Shown here: positions 10,201-18,874 of the stretch, in pieces
Layout of the letters: every line of letters starts with the position of its first letter
Numbering within the stretch: the stretch's first letter is position 1
Program-made: the position numbers and the translations under genes
The notes under the pieces: generated by a model
The model's database searches: none
What the model saw: the letters and a program-made list of their open reading frames with translations, nothing else
What the model was told of the DNA's origin: nothing
From: G963662905 sp965230045
GTDB lineage: Bacteria > Bacteroidota > Bacteroidia > Bacteroidales > WRLA01
Assembly (NCBI GenBank): GCA_965230045.1
Contig: OZ245940.1
Span: 3,844,001-3,908,000, forward strand
Length of the DNA stretch: 64,000 nt
Direction: 5' to 3'

Positions 10201-10786
10201 AGCGCTACGCAAAGCCCTTTACCGCGATACCAGCGAATGGGATTTGATCTGGGGCCCATTACAATACGCTTACAGCAAAAAGCAAGAATACGAAAACCCA
10301 AAGCTGAAAGAAATGGATAATTACAAATCCGAACGGAAAAGCTCCTGGAGAAAACTCTTGTTGGCCATCAGCATTGGCGTAATTGTTCTGGGCGCTCCTG
10401 CAGCCTATTATGCCGGGGCAATAGGTAATGCCAATCAGTCCGTTTTGTATGATGCAGTCAGCTCGCCATTATCTGATGGGCAGTTCCTGCTGGGCAAATG
10501 GGAAGGAAATTTTGAAGGCCGTGACCTCACGATGAATTTCACTTCCGTGGATGGAAATAATGTAAGCGGAAACATGACGGTAGTGTACAATAAACCTATT
10601 AAACAGGAGTTTACCGGAAAATACAATCCTTCGAAAAAACAATTGCGGCTTAAAGATCAGCTCAACATCAAGCTAAAAGGAACCTACATCATTAATTTCT
10701 CCGAAAATGCCGAGAACCTCAAAGGTATTTTTACCCTTGATGTAAACGGTCAGGACGTGAAATTTGAAGCATCCAAAGTAAATTGA
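7235..10786 (+). CDS. Membrane Ser/Thr protein kinase with TIRSG-repeat tail
   Basis: The 1183-residue protein has an unusual N-terminal tail (residues 6-121) carrying eight TIRSG pentapeptides plus two variants, mostly as DKTIRSG in Gly/Ser/Asn linkers. A Hanks-type kinase domain follows: Lys173 in VLKLY, catalytic Asp263 in HQDIKPGN (the usual Arg is Gln, so it is a non-RD kinase), and Asp283 in DFG. Residues about 420-860 are a large cytoplasmic helical region. About five membrane segments lie between residues 868 and 1063, and the last 120 residues resemble a small beta-barrel (LLGKWEGNFEGRDLTMNF), likely periplasmic. The tail is a natural autophosphorylation substrate and probable docking site for the FHA protein encoded downstream. 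That link is inference. The gene sits between the zinc-ribbon gene and the AAA gene (19-bp gap). Confidence 0.85.
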   Translation: MADQNDKTIRSGSNADANNDKTIRSGNPGSDKTIRSGSQTDKTIRSGSSDNSDKTIRSGSGNDESKTIRSGGADDKTIRSGDATPDSTIRSGGGAPDVIGAGKPKSDDKTIRSKDRTISSGESGRPKTLDTVEEEGYFTLKGSKHKILKTLSENTGEATIYLVELNTKKFVLKLYNEGIAPTDNLLDQLRNVRHDDLITLLDFGYYDSGGYGSNRFYEIMEYAEGGSVEDVLPVRDFETMKQIIAETTNGLNYLHENKIIHQDIKPGNLFYRDKERKDIVIGDFGISTMMEEGQTFAKTAKNLSRLFSAPEISYTMGETSYLLPAYDWYSLGITILNIWYGKNLFHDQPEAFWEQILPRLKATNKIVENEYIDIKGMDERILNIIKGLTLIDENHRWGIDEVNRWLKGEKVEVYTEAKVEISTAFNFDKSKGLVANNAEELGKLMLFNPKLGADYLYAGVIAGWFKDNKDPKNQLAMEKAVKTFSKKQMSGLAAAAYTLNRSLPYISVDHKECSSGTQIADALERNKAHYKKALLDRQDPLYIYLSNYGQVVKQIQLAMQDEKEGPDVGLQTAIFIMDKKRPLRLDHKADKDGKTVSSISNISELEDFINGHFEDGKNYFFNGIISAWLKYKKEYTNLYNTAERMRREYENVDQDAGLMGLRWAMNKKLGYLGLQKDPVKLFTQKEIAAYMFKHFDAYVQLLQYKHDFLYVYMSAQNWKNVINFIQHAFDKKKHRNKIGPYDMNVALMKSIRAMDKDFAFTFENGVSVQNPEEVLKNLGKIKKEIRQVTENPTSPFNAWISTFYHENPFGKFDEKGAYEKQLRDYTEFMGKIKAKTDAVQRYHKARGAVQKVYNQNRKKDQSYLITRMGATIFLLMLLGFAAIKLFTAGIPFAENGYSWNPLKVSGTYYFIMAVIGVILTYLGDDNFSFSTTFIGGPIAGLIIGVILYSIGILVLNILIPILPVIVLVVLVFATVFCGWLMWHNSYTNAALRKALYRDTSEWDLIWGPLQYAYSKKQEYENPKLKEMDNYKSERKSSWRKLLLAISIGVIVLGAPAAYYAGAIGNANQSVLYDAVSSPLSDGQFLLGKWEGNFEGRDLTMNFTSVDGNNVSGNMTVVYNKPIKQEFTGKYNPSKKQLRLKDQLNIKLKGTYIINFSENAENLKGIFTLDVNGQDVKFEASKVN
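7250..7597 (+). repeat. Coding repeat: ten TIRSG-type motifs
   Basis: Eight exact TIRSG pentapeptides and two variants (TIRSK, TISSG) are spaced 9-14 residues apart in the kinase N-terminus, each preceded by DK, SK, DS or DR. The DNA copies differ in codon choice (acgatacgttca, acaatccgtagt, accatccgcagc), so the peptide and not the DNA is being conserved. Confidence 0.9.
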
Positions 10787-10804
10787 TTTTAAAGAAATTA
10801 GAAT

Positions 10805-13800
10805 ATGTCCATTACCTGCGACAAATGTGGAAAAGCCAACCGTGATATTGCCCGATATTGCAAATATTGCGGCAAACCCGTTCTGAGCGAGTCGTCTTCA
10901 CTGCTCGAAAAACTCGTTGGATTGGGAGCGGTCAAAGAAGATATAAAATCTCTGGTTGAATTTACCAAAGCTGTTAAGAAAAGGCAGAAATCCGGCGGAA
11001 ACCGGATCAATATGCACACCATCATCATGGGAAATACAGGCACAGGTAAAACTACCCTTGCCCAAATCCTGCAACAGCTTTACCTTGGCAATGAAATCAT
11101 CAGCAAAGCACATCCCATGGTGGTTGATGCGCCGGATTACGACAACTGGCTGGAAGAATTTGAAGACAATATCGACAAAGCAAAAGGCGGCATACTGTTT
11201 ATCGACAATGCCCAAAAGCTTTTGCCCGGCGGCTATGCCAGCGATGTCAACAAACTCGACAAACTCTTCTCGGGCATGGATCGCTTCAAAACCGATCCCA
11301 TTGTAATTTTAGCCGGATTGCCCGGAGGTTTCAGGGAGTTCCTTGCCGCCAACCCTTCCATCCGCTCACGCTTTGAATATCGTTTCGATTTGCCCGATTA
11401 TTCCTATACCGAGCTTAGCGAAATCTGCATCCGCCTGCTCAGGGAAGTGCACCAACTCGAACCATCCGAAGAATGCAAGCAGGCACTGACCAGCATTTTT
11501 AAGAAAAAATGGAAAGAACGCGACGAAAGTTTTGGCAATGCGCACGTTGCCGTTGATATGGCCGAAGATATCTTTAAAAAGTATATCAAAAGGATTTCAA
11601 AAGGAGGCCAGGACGACAGCATCGTTTCCACAGAGGATATCCCCTGCCCGATTCCCGAAGAAAAATCATTGGAAGAAGTCATGAAAGACTTAGATGATTT
11701 TATTGGCATGGAAGAAATCAAAACCGCTGTAAAAGAAATTGCCCGGCAAGTACAGACCAATCAGGAGCGCGCCGCGCGCGGATATGGCGAAGACGAAAAA
11801 CCCGGCGTGCACATTATATTAACGGGAAATCCTGGAACGGGAAAGACCACCATTGCCCGAAAGCTGGGCGAAATATTTGCCGCTATTGGTTTCCTCGACA
11901 GCGGACATGTAGTGGAAGTGGACCGGAGCAAACTGGTTGGGCAATATCAGGGACAAACCGCCCAATTGGTAACCGATGCCTGCGATAAAGCCATGGGCGG
12001 AATCCTTTTCGTGGACGAAGCCTACACTCTTGCGCCCGTAAGCGATTCCGGCTCCAAAGACAAATACGGCACCGAAGCCGTGGAAACCCTGATGAAACGC
12101 ATCGAAGACGACCGCGATAAATTTGTGGTGATTGCCGCCGGCTACCAAAATGAAATGGATCAGTTTATCCGCGTTAATCCCGGAATTGACTCCCGCTTCA
12201 ACAAAAAGCTGCATATCGATGATTATAAACCGGATGAGCTTTTTGCCATCTATAAAATATTTATAAAAAAGAAAAAATACCGCCTTCATCCCGAAGCCGA
12301 AGAACTGGCAAAAAAAGCCATTAATGAGCTTTATGAAATGCGCGATGCCAATTTTGGAAACGGACGCGAAATGCGCGGCCTTTTTGAAACAACATCGGGG
12401 AAATTTGCCGACAGGATTTCAAAACTGCCCAAAGAAGAACAAACGGATGAAGCATTGGTAACCATCATGCCGGCCGATATTCCTTATGAGGCGCAAAAAG
12501 AAATTGATCCAGAGGAATGCATGTCCAAGCTGAACGAGCTTACCGGCCTGCATGCCGTAAAACGAGAAGTACGCGGCCTGATTGATATGCTCAACCTCCA
12601 GAAACAACGTGGCGACGACAGCAAACCGGAACTCAAGTCTCATTTTGTTTTCTCGGGAAATCCCGGAACGGGAAAAACTACCGTTGCGCGTATTGTGGCA
12701 GACATTTTTAAAGCAATGGGCGTATTGTCGCGCGGACACCTCATCGAGGCCGACCGCTCGGCTTTAGTTGCCGGTTTATTAGGGCAAACCGCCATAAAAA
12801 CCAACAACATCATCGATAAAGCCATGGGCGGCGTACTTTTTATCGACGAAGCCTATACGCTCAACCAGGGCGATCGCGATGAATTTGGCCAGGAAGCCAT
12901 TGATGCACTGCTTAAACGCATGGAAGACGACCGCGGGAAATTTATCGTCATTGCCGCCGGTTATACCCACGAAATGGAAGAATTCCTCAAGACCAACCCG
13001 GGGCTACCATCCCGTTTCAACCGAAAAATTGCTTTCGAAGATTTTGCACCCGATGCGCTCGAAAAAGTGTTCCGTGGGCTCTTGAAAAAGAATAATTACA
13101 CGCTCACCAAAGAAGCCGATGAAAATTTAACGCTTTTCATTCAAGGCATTTTCAACCGCCGCGATGAAAACTTCGGCAATGCCCGCGAAATGCGCAAAGT
13201 CTTTGAAGAAGCGCAGCAAAGGCAAAGTGTGCGCCTTACGCAGATGATCACCGAAGGCAAAGCAGTACCTCCGGAAGAGCTGTCCACGCTGAACCGTGAG
13301 GATATTGAAGGTGAAGTGGAAGAAGCCCGCTCACTCGAAGATATTCTGGCCGAACTGGACGATTTCATTGGAATGGACAGCGTGAAGAAAGCCGTTCGTG
13401 AAATCGCTGCCAAAGCCCAATTGCAGCAATACCGCATACAAAAAGGCATGGCCGCCGGCGAGCTGGAAGGACAAAATATTGTGCTCACCGGAAATCCCGG
13501 AACCGGAAAAACCACGGTTGCGCGCAAGCTTGGCGAAATATTCAAATCCATAGGAATTATTGATCGCGGACATGTAATTGAAGTCGATCGCAGCCAGCTT
13601 GTAGGTCAGTACCAGGGCGAAACGCCCAAACTGGTAAACGATGCCTGCAACCGTGCACTTGGCGGAATCCTTTTCATCGACGAAGCCTACACCCTCGCGC
13701 CCGTGAGCGATTCCGGACAAAAAGACAAACTCGGAACCGAAGCTCTGGAAACACTGCTCAAACGGATGGAGGATGACCGTGGCCGCTATATCGTAATTGC

Positions 13801-16621
13801 CGCCGGTTACCAGCAACCCATGGAGCAGCTGTTCAGTGTAAACTCCGGCATGAAATCCCGTTTCGACCGTTTTATTCATATTGAAGATTATAAGCCGGAT
13901 GAACTGCTGGCCATCTTTAAAATATTCGTAAAAAAGAAAAAATACAAACTGGATCCCGATGCAGAAGAAAAGCTAAAAAAAGCGATTCAGCTGATTTTCG
14001 ATACCCGCGACAAAAATTTCGCCAATGCCCGTGAGATGCGCAAGCTGTTCGACAATACGGTTTCTCAGATGTCGAACCGCATCAGCAGCCTGGAGGTAGA
14101 AAGTTTATCCGATGATGATTTTGTCACCATTGTTGCTGAGGATGTTCCTTATGAGGAAAAACAAGATCTTGATCCCGAAGCCTGCATGGCCAAGCTGAAC
14201 GAACTCAGCGGTCTGGATGGCGTAAAGAAAGAGGTTCGCAGCATCATCGACCTGCTCAACCTGCAAAAGCAACGCGGCGATGAAGGAGCACGTGAACTCA
14301 AATCACATTTTGTTTTCTCCGGAAATCCGGGTACGGGAAAAACCACCGTTGCGCGTATCATGGCAGATATTTTCAAAGCCATGGGCGTATTGTCGCGTGG
14401 ACACCTCATCGAAGCCGACCGCTCCGAACTGGTGGCCGGGGTTGTGGGACAGACTTCCATCAAAACCAATAATCTGGTAGATAAAGCCATGGGCGGCGTT
14501 CTTTTCATCGACGAAGCATATACGCTCAGCCAGGGCGATCGCGATGAATTTGGTCAGGAAGCCATTGACACGCTGCTCAAACGCATGGAAGACGATCGCG
14601 GAAAATTTATCGTAATTGCGGCCGGATACACCAACGAAATGGAAGAATTCCTGAAAACCAATCCGGGACTTCCATCGCGTTTTAACCGCAAAATCGAATT
14701 TGCCGATTATAAACCCGAAGCCTTGGAAACCATTTTCCGCAGCTTGCTGAAAAAGAACAACTACAGCCTTGATGCTGAATCCGATGAAAACATCCGCATC
14801 TTCATTGAAGGCATTTACAACCGCCGCGACAAAAACTTTGGCAATGCCCGCGAAATGCGCCGGCTTTACGAAGAAGCATTGCAGCGCCAAAGCAGCCGTT
14901 TAACAAAACTGATGAGCGAAGGAGCAGAAATAGATCCTGAAGAGCTCTCCTTGCTTACGCGCGCTGATATTGAAGGTGAAGTGGAAAAAGCCCGCCCACT
15001 CAATGAAATCCTTGCCGAACTCGATGATTTTATTGGCATGGACACGGTAAAAAAAGCCGTCAGGGAAGTTGCAGCGCAGGCACAACTGCAGCAAATCCGC
15101 ATTCAGAAAGGTATGGCTGCCGGCGAACATGCAGGCATTAATATTGTCCTCACCGGAAATCCCGGTACAGGCAAAACCACCATTGCCCGCAAACTTGGTG
15201 AAGTATTCAAATCTATTGGAATTTTGAGCCGCGGCCATGTGGTGGAAGTAGATCGCGGCCAGCTGATTGGACAGTATCAGGGCGAAACGCCAAAACTGGT
15301 CAATAAAGCCGTGGATAATGCACTTGGAGGAATCCTTTTTGTAGATGAAGCCTATGCCCTGGCACCTCCCGGCAATCAGCCCGACAAATACGGTCAGGAA
15401 GCCATCGAAACGCTGATGAAACGCATCGAAGACGACCATGGGAAATTTATTTTCATCGCAGCGGGATACCAAAAGGAAATGGAAAATTTCCTCAATGCCA
15501 ATCCCGGTATGCAATCGCGTATCGACCGCTTTTTGCATATAGATGATTATAATGCCGATGAGCTTTATGGCATTTTCAAAATTTTTGTAAAAAAGAAAAA
15601 ATTCCGTGTTACGGAAGAAGCTGAAGACAAAATCAAGAAAGCCATTCAGGGCATTTACGATGCGCGCGACCGCAATTTTGCCAATGCGCGCGAAATGCGC
15701 AAACTTTTCGATCAGGCGCAGTCGGCACTTTCATCACGCCTGACCAATACAGGTGTTGACGGCATCAGCGATGAAGATCTGGTCACAATAATTGCAGCTG
15801 ATATTCCCGAAAGGGCACAAAAAGAGGAAGCCAAATCATCCTTAATCGATCCTGTAGAAAAGCTTATTGGCCGCGAGGAAGTAAAAGCCCAGGTTCGTCC
15901 GATGGCACGTTTGTTGGAAATGACCAAAATGCGCACCGAAAAATTTGGCATTGAGCCCAAAGATTTCACCCATCATTTTGCTTTCCTTGCGAATGGCGGA
16001 AGCGGAAAAAGCACTACGGCACAGGCACTTGCAGAGATGTTTGCACAAGCCAAAGCACTGCCCTCTTCACGTCTTTCGGAAGTAGATATGAAAAACATCC
16101 TCAGTGGCCCTGAGCCGCAGGTGCAATTGATGCGGCTGATCGACCGTGCAGATGGTGCCAGCTTTATGATCGACCATTTTGACCTGATAAGCGAAAGTAC
16201 GGAAGAAATCAAGCAAGGCATTTCCGATTTGCTTTTACAGCGCATCAGCAGCAGCGAGCACAAATTCTGCCTGATCATTGCCGGTGATGCAGATCCCATG
16301 GAAAAGCTGCTTTCGGAAGAACCATTCAACGAGCTGGCGGCAAAAATCCCTCAACGGATAAAGTGGGACGGATTTGGTGCTGCTGATTTGTTTGAGCTGT
16401 TAAAAGTCCATTGCGAAAGCAATAATTTCCGTTTGGCGGATGATGCACGCGAAGGCATCGAAAATTATTTTGAAAGCCATCGGGAAAAAGGAGCCCATGA
16501 GGTAAAAGCTTTATTTGAGCAAATGCTGCAAAATCAGATGACACGCCTCACGCCAATATTTGGCACTGCTGATTTCAGTGAAGACATGATGAATGAACTA
16601 AAAACAGACGACTTGCCATGA
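10805..16621 (+). CDS. Giant seven-module CbxX/CfxQ-type AAA+ protein
   Basis: The 1938-residue protein starts with one zinc ribbon (CDKCGKANRDIARYCKYCG), then seven AAA modules of the CbxX/CfxQ (SpoVK, EccA-like) family. Walker A motifs begin near residues 76, 341, 618, 896, 1173, 1451 and 1729, about 277 residues apart. Modules 2, 4 and 6 are one subtype (LTGNPGTGKTT, FIGM..KxAVREI, GQYQG); modules 3 and 5 are another (FSGNPGTGKTTVARI, AGxxGQT), so the chain grew by duplication of a two-module unit. Modules 2-6 keep Walker B DEA. Modules 1 (FIDNAQ) and 7 (MIDHFD) lack the Walker B Glu and are probably non-hydrolysing. A ring formed within one chain, as in dynein and midasin, is plausible but is inference. 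The gene follows the kinase by 19 bp. Confidence 0.88.
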   Translation: MSITCDKCGKANRDIARYCKYCGKPVLSESSSLLEKLVGLGAVKEDIKSLVEFTKAVKKRQKSGGNRINMHTIIMGNTGTGKTTLAQILQQLYLGNEIISKAHPMVVDAPDYDNWLEEFEDNIDKAKGGILFIDNAQKLLPGGYASDVNKLDKLFSGMDRFKTDPIVILAGLPGGFREFLAANPSIRSRFEYRFDLPDYSYTELSEICIRLLREVHQLEPSEECKQALTSIFKKKWKERDESFGNAHVAVDMAEDIFKKYIKRISKGGQDDSIVSTEDIPCPIPEEKSLEEVMKDLDDFIGMEEIKTAVKEIARQVQTNQERAARGYGEDEKPGVHIILTGNPGTGKTTIARKLGEIFAAIGFLDSGHVVEVDRSKLVGQYQGQTAQLVTDACDKAMGGILFVDEAYTLAPVSDSGSKDKYGTEAVETLMKRIEDDRDKFVVIAAGYQNEMDQFIRVNPGIDSRFNKKLHIDDYKPDELFAIYKIFIKKKKYRLHPEAEELAKKAINELYEMRDANFGNGREMRGLFETTSGKFADRISKLPKEEQTDEALVTIMPADIPYEAQKEIDPEECMSKLNELTGLHAVKREVRGLIDMLNLQKQRGDDSKPELKSHFVFSGNPGTGKTTVARIVADIFKAMGVLSRGHLIEADRSALVAGLLGQTAIKTNNIIDKAMGGVLFIDEAYTLNQGDRDEFGQEAIDALLKRMEDDRGKFIVIAAGYTHEMEEFLKTNPGLPSRFNRKIAFEDFAPDALEKVFRGLLKKNNYTLTKEADENLTLFIQGIFNRRDENFGNAREMRKVFEEAQQRQSVRLTQMITEGKAVPPEELSTLNREDIEGEVEEARSLEDILAELDDFIGMDSVKKAVREIAAKAQLQQYRIQKGMAAGELEGQNIVLTGNPGTGKTTVARKLGEIFKSIGIIDRGHVIEVDRSQLVGQYQGETPKLVNDACNRALGGILFIDEAYTLAPVSDSGQKDKLGTEALETLLKRMEDDRGRYIVIAAGYQQPMEQLFSVNSGMKSRFDRFIHIEDYKPDELLAIFKIFVKKKKYKLDPDAEEKLKKAIQLIFDTRDKNFANAREMRKLFDNTVSQMSNRISSLEVESLSDDDFVTIVAEDVPYEEKQDLDPEACMAKLNELSGLDGVKKEVRSIIDLLNLQKQRGDEGARELKSHFVFSGNPGTGKTTVARIMADIFKAMGVLSRGHLIEADRSELVAGVVGQTSIKTNNLVDKAMGGVLFIDEAYTLSQGDRDEFGQEAIDTLLKRMEDDRGKFIVIAAGYTNEMEEFLKTNPGLPSRFNRKIEFADYKPEALETIFRSLLKKNNYSLDAESDENIRIFIEGIYNRRDKNFGNAREMRRLYEEALQRQSSRLTKLMSEGAEIDPEELSLLTRADIEGEVEKARPLNEILAELDDFIGMDTVKKAVREVAAQAQLQQIRIQKGMAAGEHAGINIVLTGNPGTGKTTIARKLGEVFKSIGILSRGHVVEVDRGQLIGQYQGETPKLVNKAVDNALGGILFVDEAYALAPPGNQPDKYGQEAIETLMKRIEDDHGKFIFIAAGYQKEMENFLNANPGMQSRIDRFLHIDDYNADELYGIFKIFVKKKKFRVTEEAEDKIKKAIQGIYDARDRNFANAREMRKLFDQAQSALSSRLTNTGVDGISDEDLVTIIAADIPERAQKEEAKSSLIDPVEKLIGREEVKAQVRPMARLLEMTKMRTEKFGIEPKDFTHHFAFLANGGSGKSTTAQALAEMFAQAKALPSSRLSEVDMKNILSGPEPQVQLMRLIDRADGASFMIDHFDLISESTEEIKQGISDLLLQRISSSEHKFCLIIAGDADPMEKLLSEEPFNELAAKIPQRIKWDGFGAADLFELLKVHCESNNFRLADDAREGIENYFESHREKGAHEVKALFEQMLQNQMTRLTPIFGTADFSEDMMNELKTDDLP

Positions 16622-16686
16622 TGAAACCGTTCCCGATTTGTTCGGGGAAGGATTCATCTGACAATTAAAAATTAAATAATAATCAG

Positions 16687-17340
16687 ATGAAATGCCCAGC
16701 CTGTAAGGCCGACATCGATCCGGATAGTTTGTACTGCGACCAATGCGGCCAGGAACTTAAAATATGCCCCAAATGCCACATTTTTGGCAAAAGCAAAAGG
16801 TGTACCCAATGCGGTGGAATACTGGAAAAGCCTACAGAGAAAAAGCCTCTGTCGGATGCTTCTGAAATGCCCGCAGCGCGTCCCAAAGAAGAAAGCAAAC
16901 CCAAAAGCCCACCACCCCCACCGAAACAGGATCAAAGCAGCTCAAGCCCACCGCCACCCAAGGCGCCGCAGGCTTCCGCTCCTGCTGATGCGCAAAAAAC
17001 AATGCGCATCCAACGCGATCCTGTGCGTGAACCCGGTGCAGCACCGCAGCTCAAGTTCATCAACCGGAATATCGGTGCAGATATCACTTTTAAAAGTGGC
17101 GATATCATTGGAAGGCGCGACGGACAGCATACGCGGGTTTTTGGTCAGTACGGCCAGGTTTCCGGACGTCATGCCCAGGTAGAATACAATCCCGGAAAAG
17201 GATGGTTTATAACTGACCTGGGCTCATCCAACGGCACGCGCTACAACAACGAATACCTCCGCGAAAACATCCCACAGTTAATCAAAGACGAATCTTATAT
17301 AATCATTGCAAATATTGAATTTTATGTCCGAACAGAATAA
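16687..17340 (+). CDS. Zinc-ribbon FHA-domain protein
   Basis: The 217-residue protein has two N-terminal zinc ribbons (CPACKADIDPDSLYCDQCG and CPKC...CTQCGG), a Pro/Ser/Lys-rich linker (residues 50-103), and a C-terminal FHA domain (about 118-217) with the phosphothreonine-pocket residues GRRDGQ, VSGRHAQV and DLGSSNGT. Just before the FHA domain is QKTMRIQRD, with Thr105 in a KTMR context that resembles the KTIR repeats of the kinase two genes upstream. This arrangement recalls mycobacterial GarA, where a phosphothreonine near the N-terminus controls the FHA domain. It probably reads phosphothreonine on the kinase tail or on itself. The 3' end overlaps the phosphatase gene by 17 bp. Confidence 0.85.
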   Translation: MKCPACKADIDPDSLYCDQCGQELKICPKCHIFGKSKRCTQCGGILEKPTEKKPLSDASEMPAARPKEESKPKSPPPPPKQDQSSSSPPPPKAPQASAPADAQKTMRIQRDPVREPGAAPQLKFINRNIGADITFKSGDIIGRRDGQHTRVFGQYGQVSGRHAQVEYNPGKGWFITDLGSSNGTRYNNEYLRENIPQLIKDESYIIIANIEFYVRTE

Positions 17341-18088
17341 TCATTTTATGCTGGATGTGCAGGCTGCCAGTGATAAAGGCAATAAGCGCGAGCACAACGA
17401 AGACATGCTGCTTGTAGGTGATACCATTTTCCGTGATGGACGCATAAGAATGGAATTTGACTCGGATTGCCTGCTCACTTTTGCCGTAGCCGATGGCATG
17501 GGCGGACATAATGCCGGAGAGGTGGCCAGTGAAATGGCGTTAAACAGCCTCGTAAAATTCACCGACATCCTTGGCGCTGGATACAGTGAAGGTCATTTAT
17601 ACAATATGCTGAACGATTGGGCAGAACGCATGCACGAAGAACTAACCGAAGAAGGATTTGAAAATCCCGATCGCCAGGGAATGGGCACAACACTCTGCGG
17701 ATTTTTTATTTACGACAAAAAATATTACGCCATTAATGCGGGCGACAGCAGGCTGTACCACTTCCGCAACGGCATACTGCAGCAAATCAGCAAAGACCAT
17801 TCACTTGCCAGCCAGGATCCAACAGCGCCTTCAAATATCATTACGAATGCCCTGGGTGGTGGTGGCGAAAGTGCTTTCCTCGATGTTGAAAACATTACGG
17901 ACCAATTGCAAGATAATGATATTCTTTTGGCATGCAGCGACGGCTTAAGTGATATGGTTGAGGATGAAAGCATACGCGAACTGCTCAATAACAGTTGTTC
18001 GGCCCAGGATTTGGTTGATGCTGCCAACGAAAACGGAGGCAAAGACAATATTTCCGTGATACTTGCAAAAATGATCAAGGTAGAATAA
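17324..18088 (+). CDS. PP2C-family Ser/Thr protein phosphatase
   Basis: The product, 254 residues from ATG at 17324, is a soluble PPM/PP2C phosphatase. Metal and active-site motifs are present: KREHNEDM, ADGMGGHNAGEVAS, GDSRLYHFRNG, KDHSLASQ, SDGLSDMV and GGKDNISVIL. The ATG at 17324 (MSEQNNHFML) is preferred to earlier codons because it gives the normal PP2C N-terminus and a 17-bp coupled overlap with the FHA gene. It is the expected eraser of the kinase's phosphothreonines. It may also dephosphorylate the SiaC-like protein downstream, as the PP2C protein SiaA does in Pseudomonas, but it lacks SiaA's sensor and membrane parts. Confidence 0.9.
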   Translation: MSEQNNHFMLDVQAASDKGNKREHNEDMLLVGDTIFRDGRIRMEFDSDCLLTFAVADGMGGHNAGEVASEMALNSLVKFTDILGAGYSEGHLYNMLNDWAERMHEELTEEGFENPDRQGMGTTLCGFFIYDKKYYAINAGDSRLYHFRNGILQQISKDHSLASQDPTAPSNIITNALGGGGESAFLDVENITDQLQDNDILLACSDGLSDMVEDESIRELLNNSCSAQDLVDAANENGGKDNISVILAKMIKVE

Positions 18089-18320
18089 AAATCCAGCCCG
18101 ACATCAAGCTTTGCAAAAAAATGACCGGTTTTGAAATTACGGGCTTTGCCAATACGTTCTAATTCCATTTGATACCGAAACGCAAGGTATGAAGTATAAA
18201 TTTTGGAGAAACGCAACTTTTCCAGGAAGGCTTCGTACACAGAAAATATAAGTAAATACTACGAATCCCTGTGAAAATCAGGAATTTTTGTATATTTGTT
18301 CTAATAAAAATCTGTTTGGA
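18089..18320 (+). promoter_or_regulatory. Gap with internal promoter candidate
   Basis: This 232-bp spacer interrupts the otherwise tight block. TATATTTG at 18291-18298 matches the -7 consensus TAnnTTTG and lies 22 bp before the SiaB-like ATG, so the last three genes may have their own promoter. A minus-strand open frame crosses the spacer into the phosphatase gene; a short stretch of it has a vaguely outer-membrane-protein look, but it is not supported as a gene. Confidence 0.45.
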
Positions 18321-18872
18321 ATGGTTGATGCGCTAAGTATTTTCAACATTATGGAGAAAGACAATATTATTATGTCTTTCAAAGGTGAGATTAATTCGGA
18401 TATTATTACCAGGGTTCTCCAAATGGCCGAGGACAAGCTTGACAACGAAAAAAACAGCGTCAAAAAGAAAATCTACAATATCCTGGTAGAGGGACTGCAA
18501 AACCTCTACCATCATACGGAAGATTTCGCGCTAAAAAATCAGGACAATCTGTTTGGCGATTCCAAATCTGCATTATTGCTTATTTGGTATGAAGGTGATT
18601 ATTACTACATCCAAACGGGGAATTATATCCTCAACGAAAACATCCCCCCATTAAAGGAGCGATTGGATAAAATCAATGCTATGACCAAAGATGAGCTCCG
18701 CGATTTTTACAAAGAAATACTCAACAACAATCATATCTCAGAAAAAGGCGGTGCCAGTTTGGGCATGATCGACATCGCAAGAAAATCGGGAGAAAAACTT
18801 GATTTTCAATTTACTAAACTAAATAACGACGTATCCTTTTTTGATTTTAAAGTAAAAGTTAAAAAGAAATAA
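18321..18872 (+). CDS. SiaB-family protein kinase (GHKL fold)
   Basis: Using ATG at 18321 the product is 183 residues. It resembles SiaB-type kinases (DUF6272): an N-terminal element SIFNIMEKDNIIMSFKGEI, the helix with the ATP-binding N-box VEGLQNLYHHTEDF, and a glycine-rich lid GGASLGMIDIARKSG. In Pseudomonas, SiaB phosphorylates SiaC on a threonine. A TTG codon at 18288 lies inside a promoter-like TATATTTG and is therefore unlikely to be the start. The gene is followed after 2 bp by the SiaC-like gene, and the pairing is the strongest support for the assignment. Confidence 0.8.
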   Translation: MVDALSIFNIMEKDNIIMSFKGEINSDIITRVLQMAEDKLDNEKNSVKKKIYNILVEGLQNLYHHTEDFALKNQDNLFGDSKSALLLIWYEGDYYYIQTGNYILNENIPPLKERLDKINAMTKDELRDFYKEILNNNHISEKGGASLGMIDIARKSGEKLDFQFTKLNNDVSFFDFKVKVKKK

Positions 18873-18874
18873 TA

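Noticed and set aside
16630..16652. Imperfect hairpin between the AAA and FHA genes as terminator
   Set aside because: The stem is short and no T run follows. The block is probably read through.
17725..18240. Minus-strand frame running from the spacer into the phosphatase gene
   Set aside because: Most of it is antisense to the PP2C motifs. The spacer part alone is too short to call a pseudogene.
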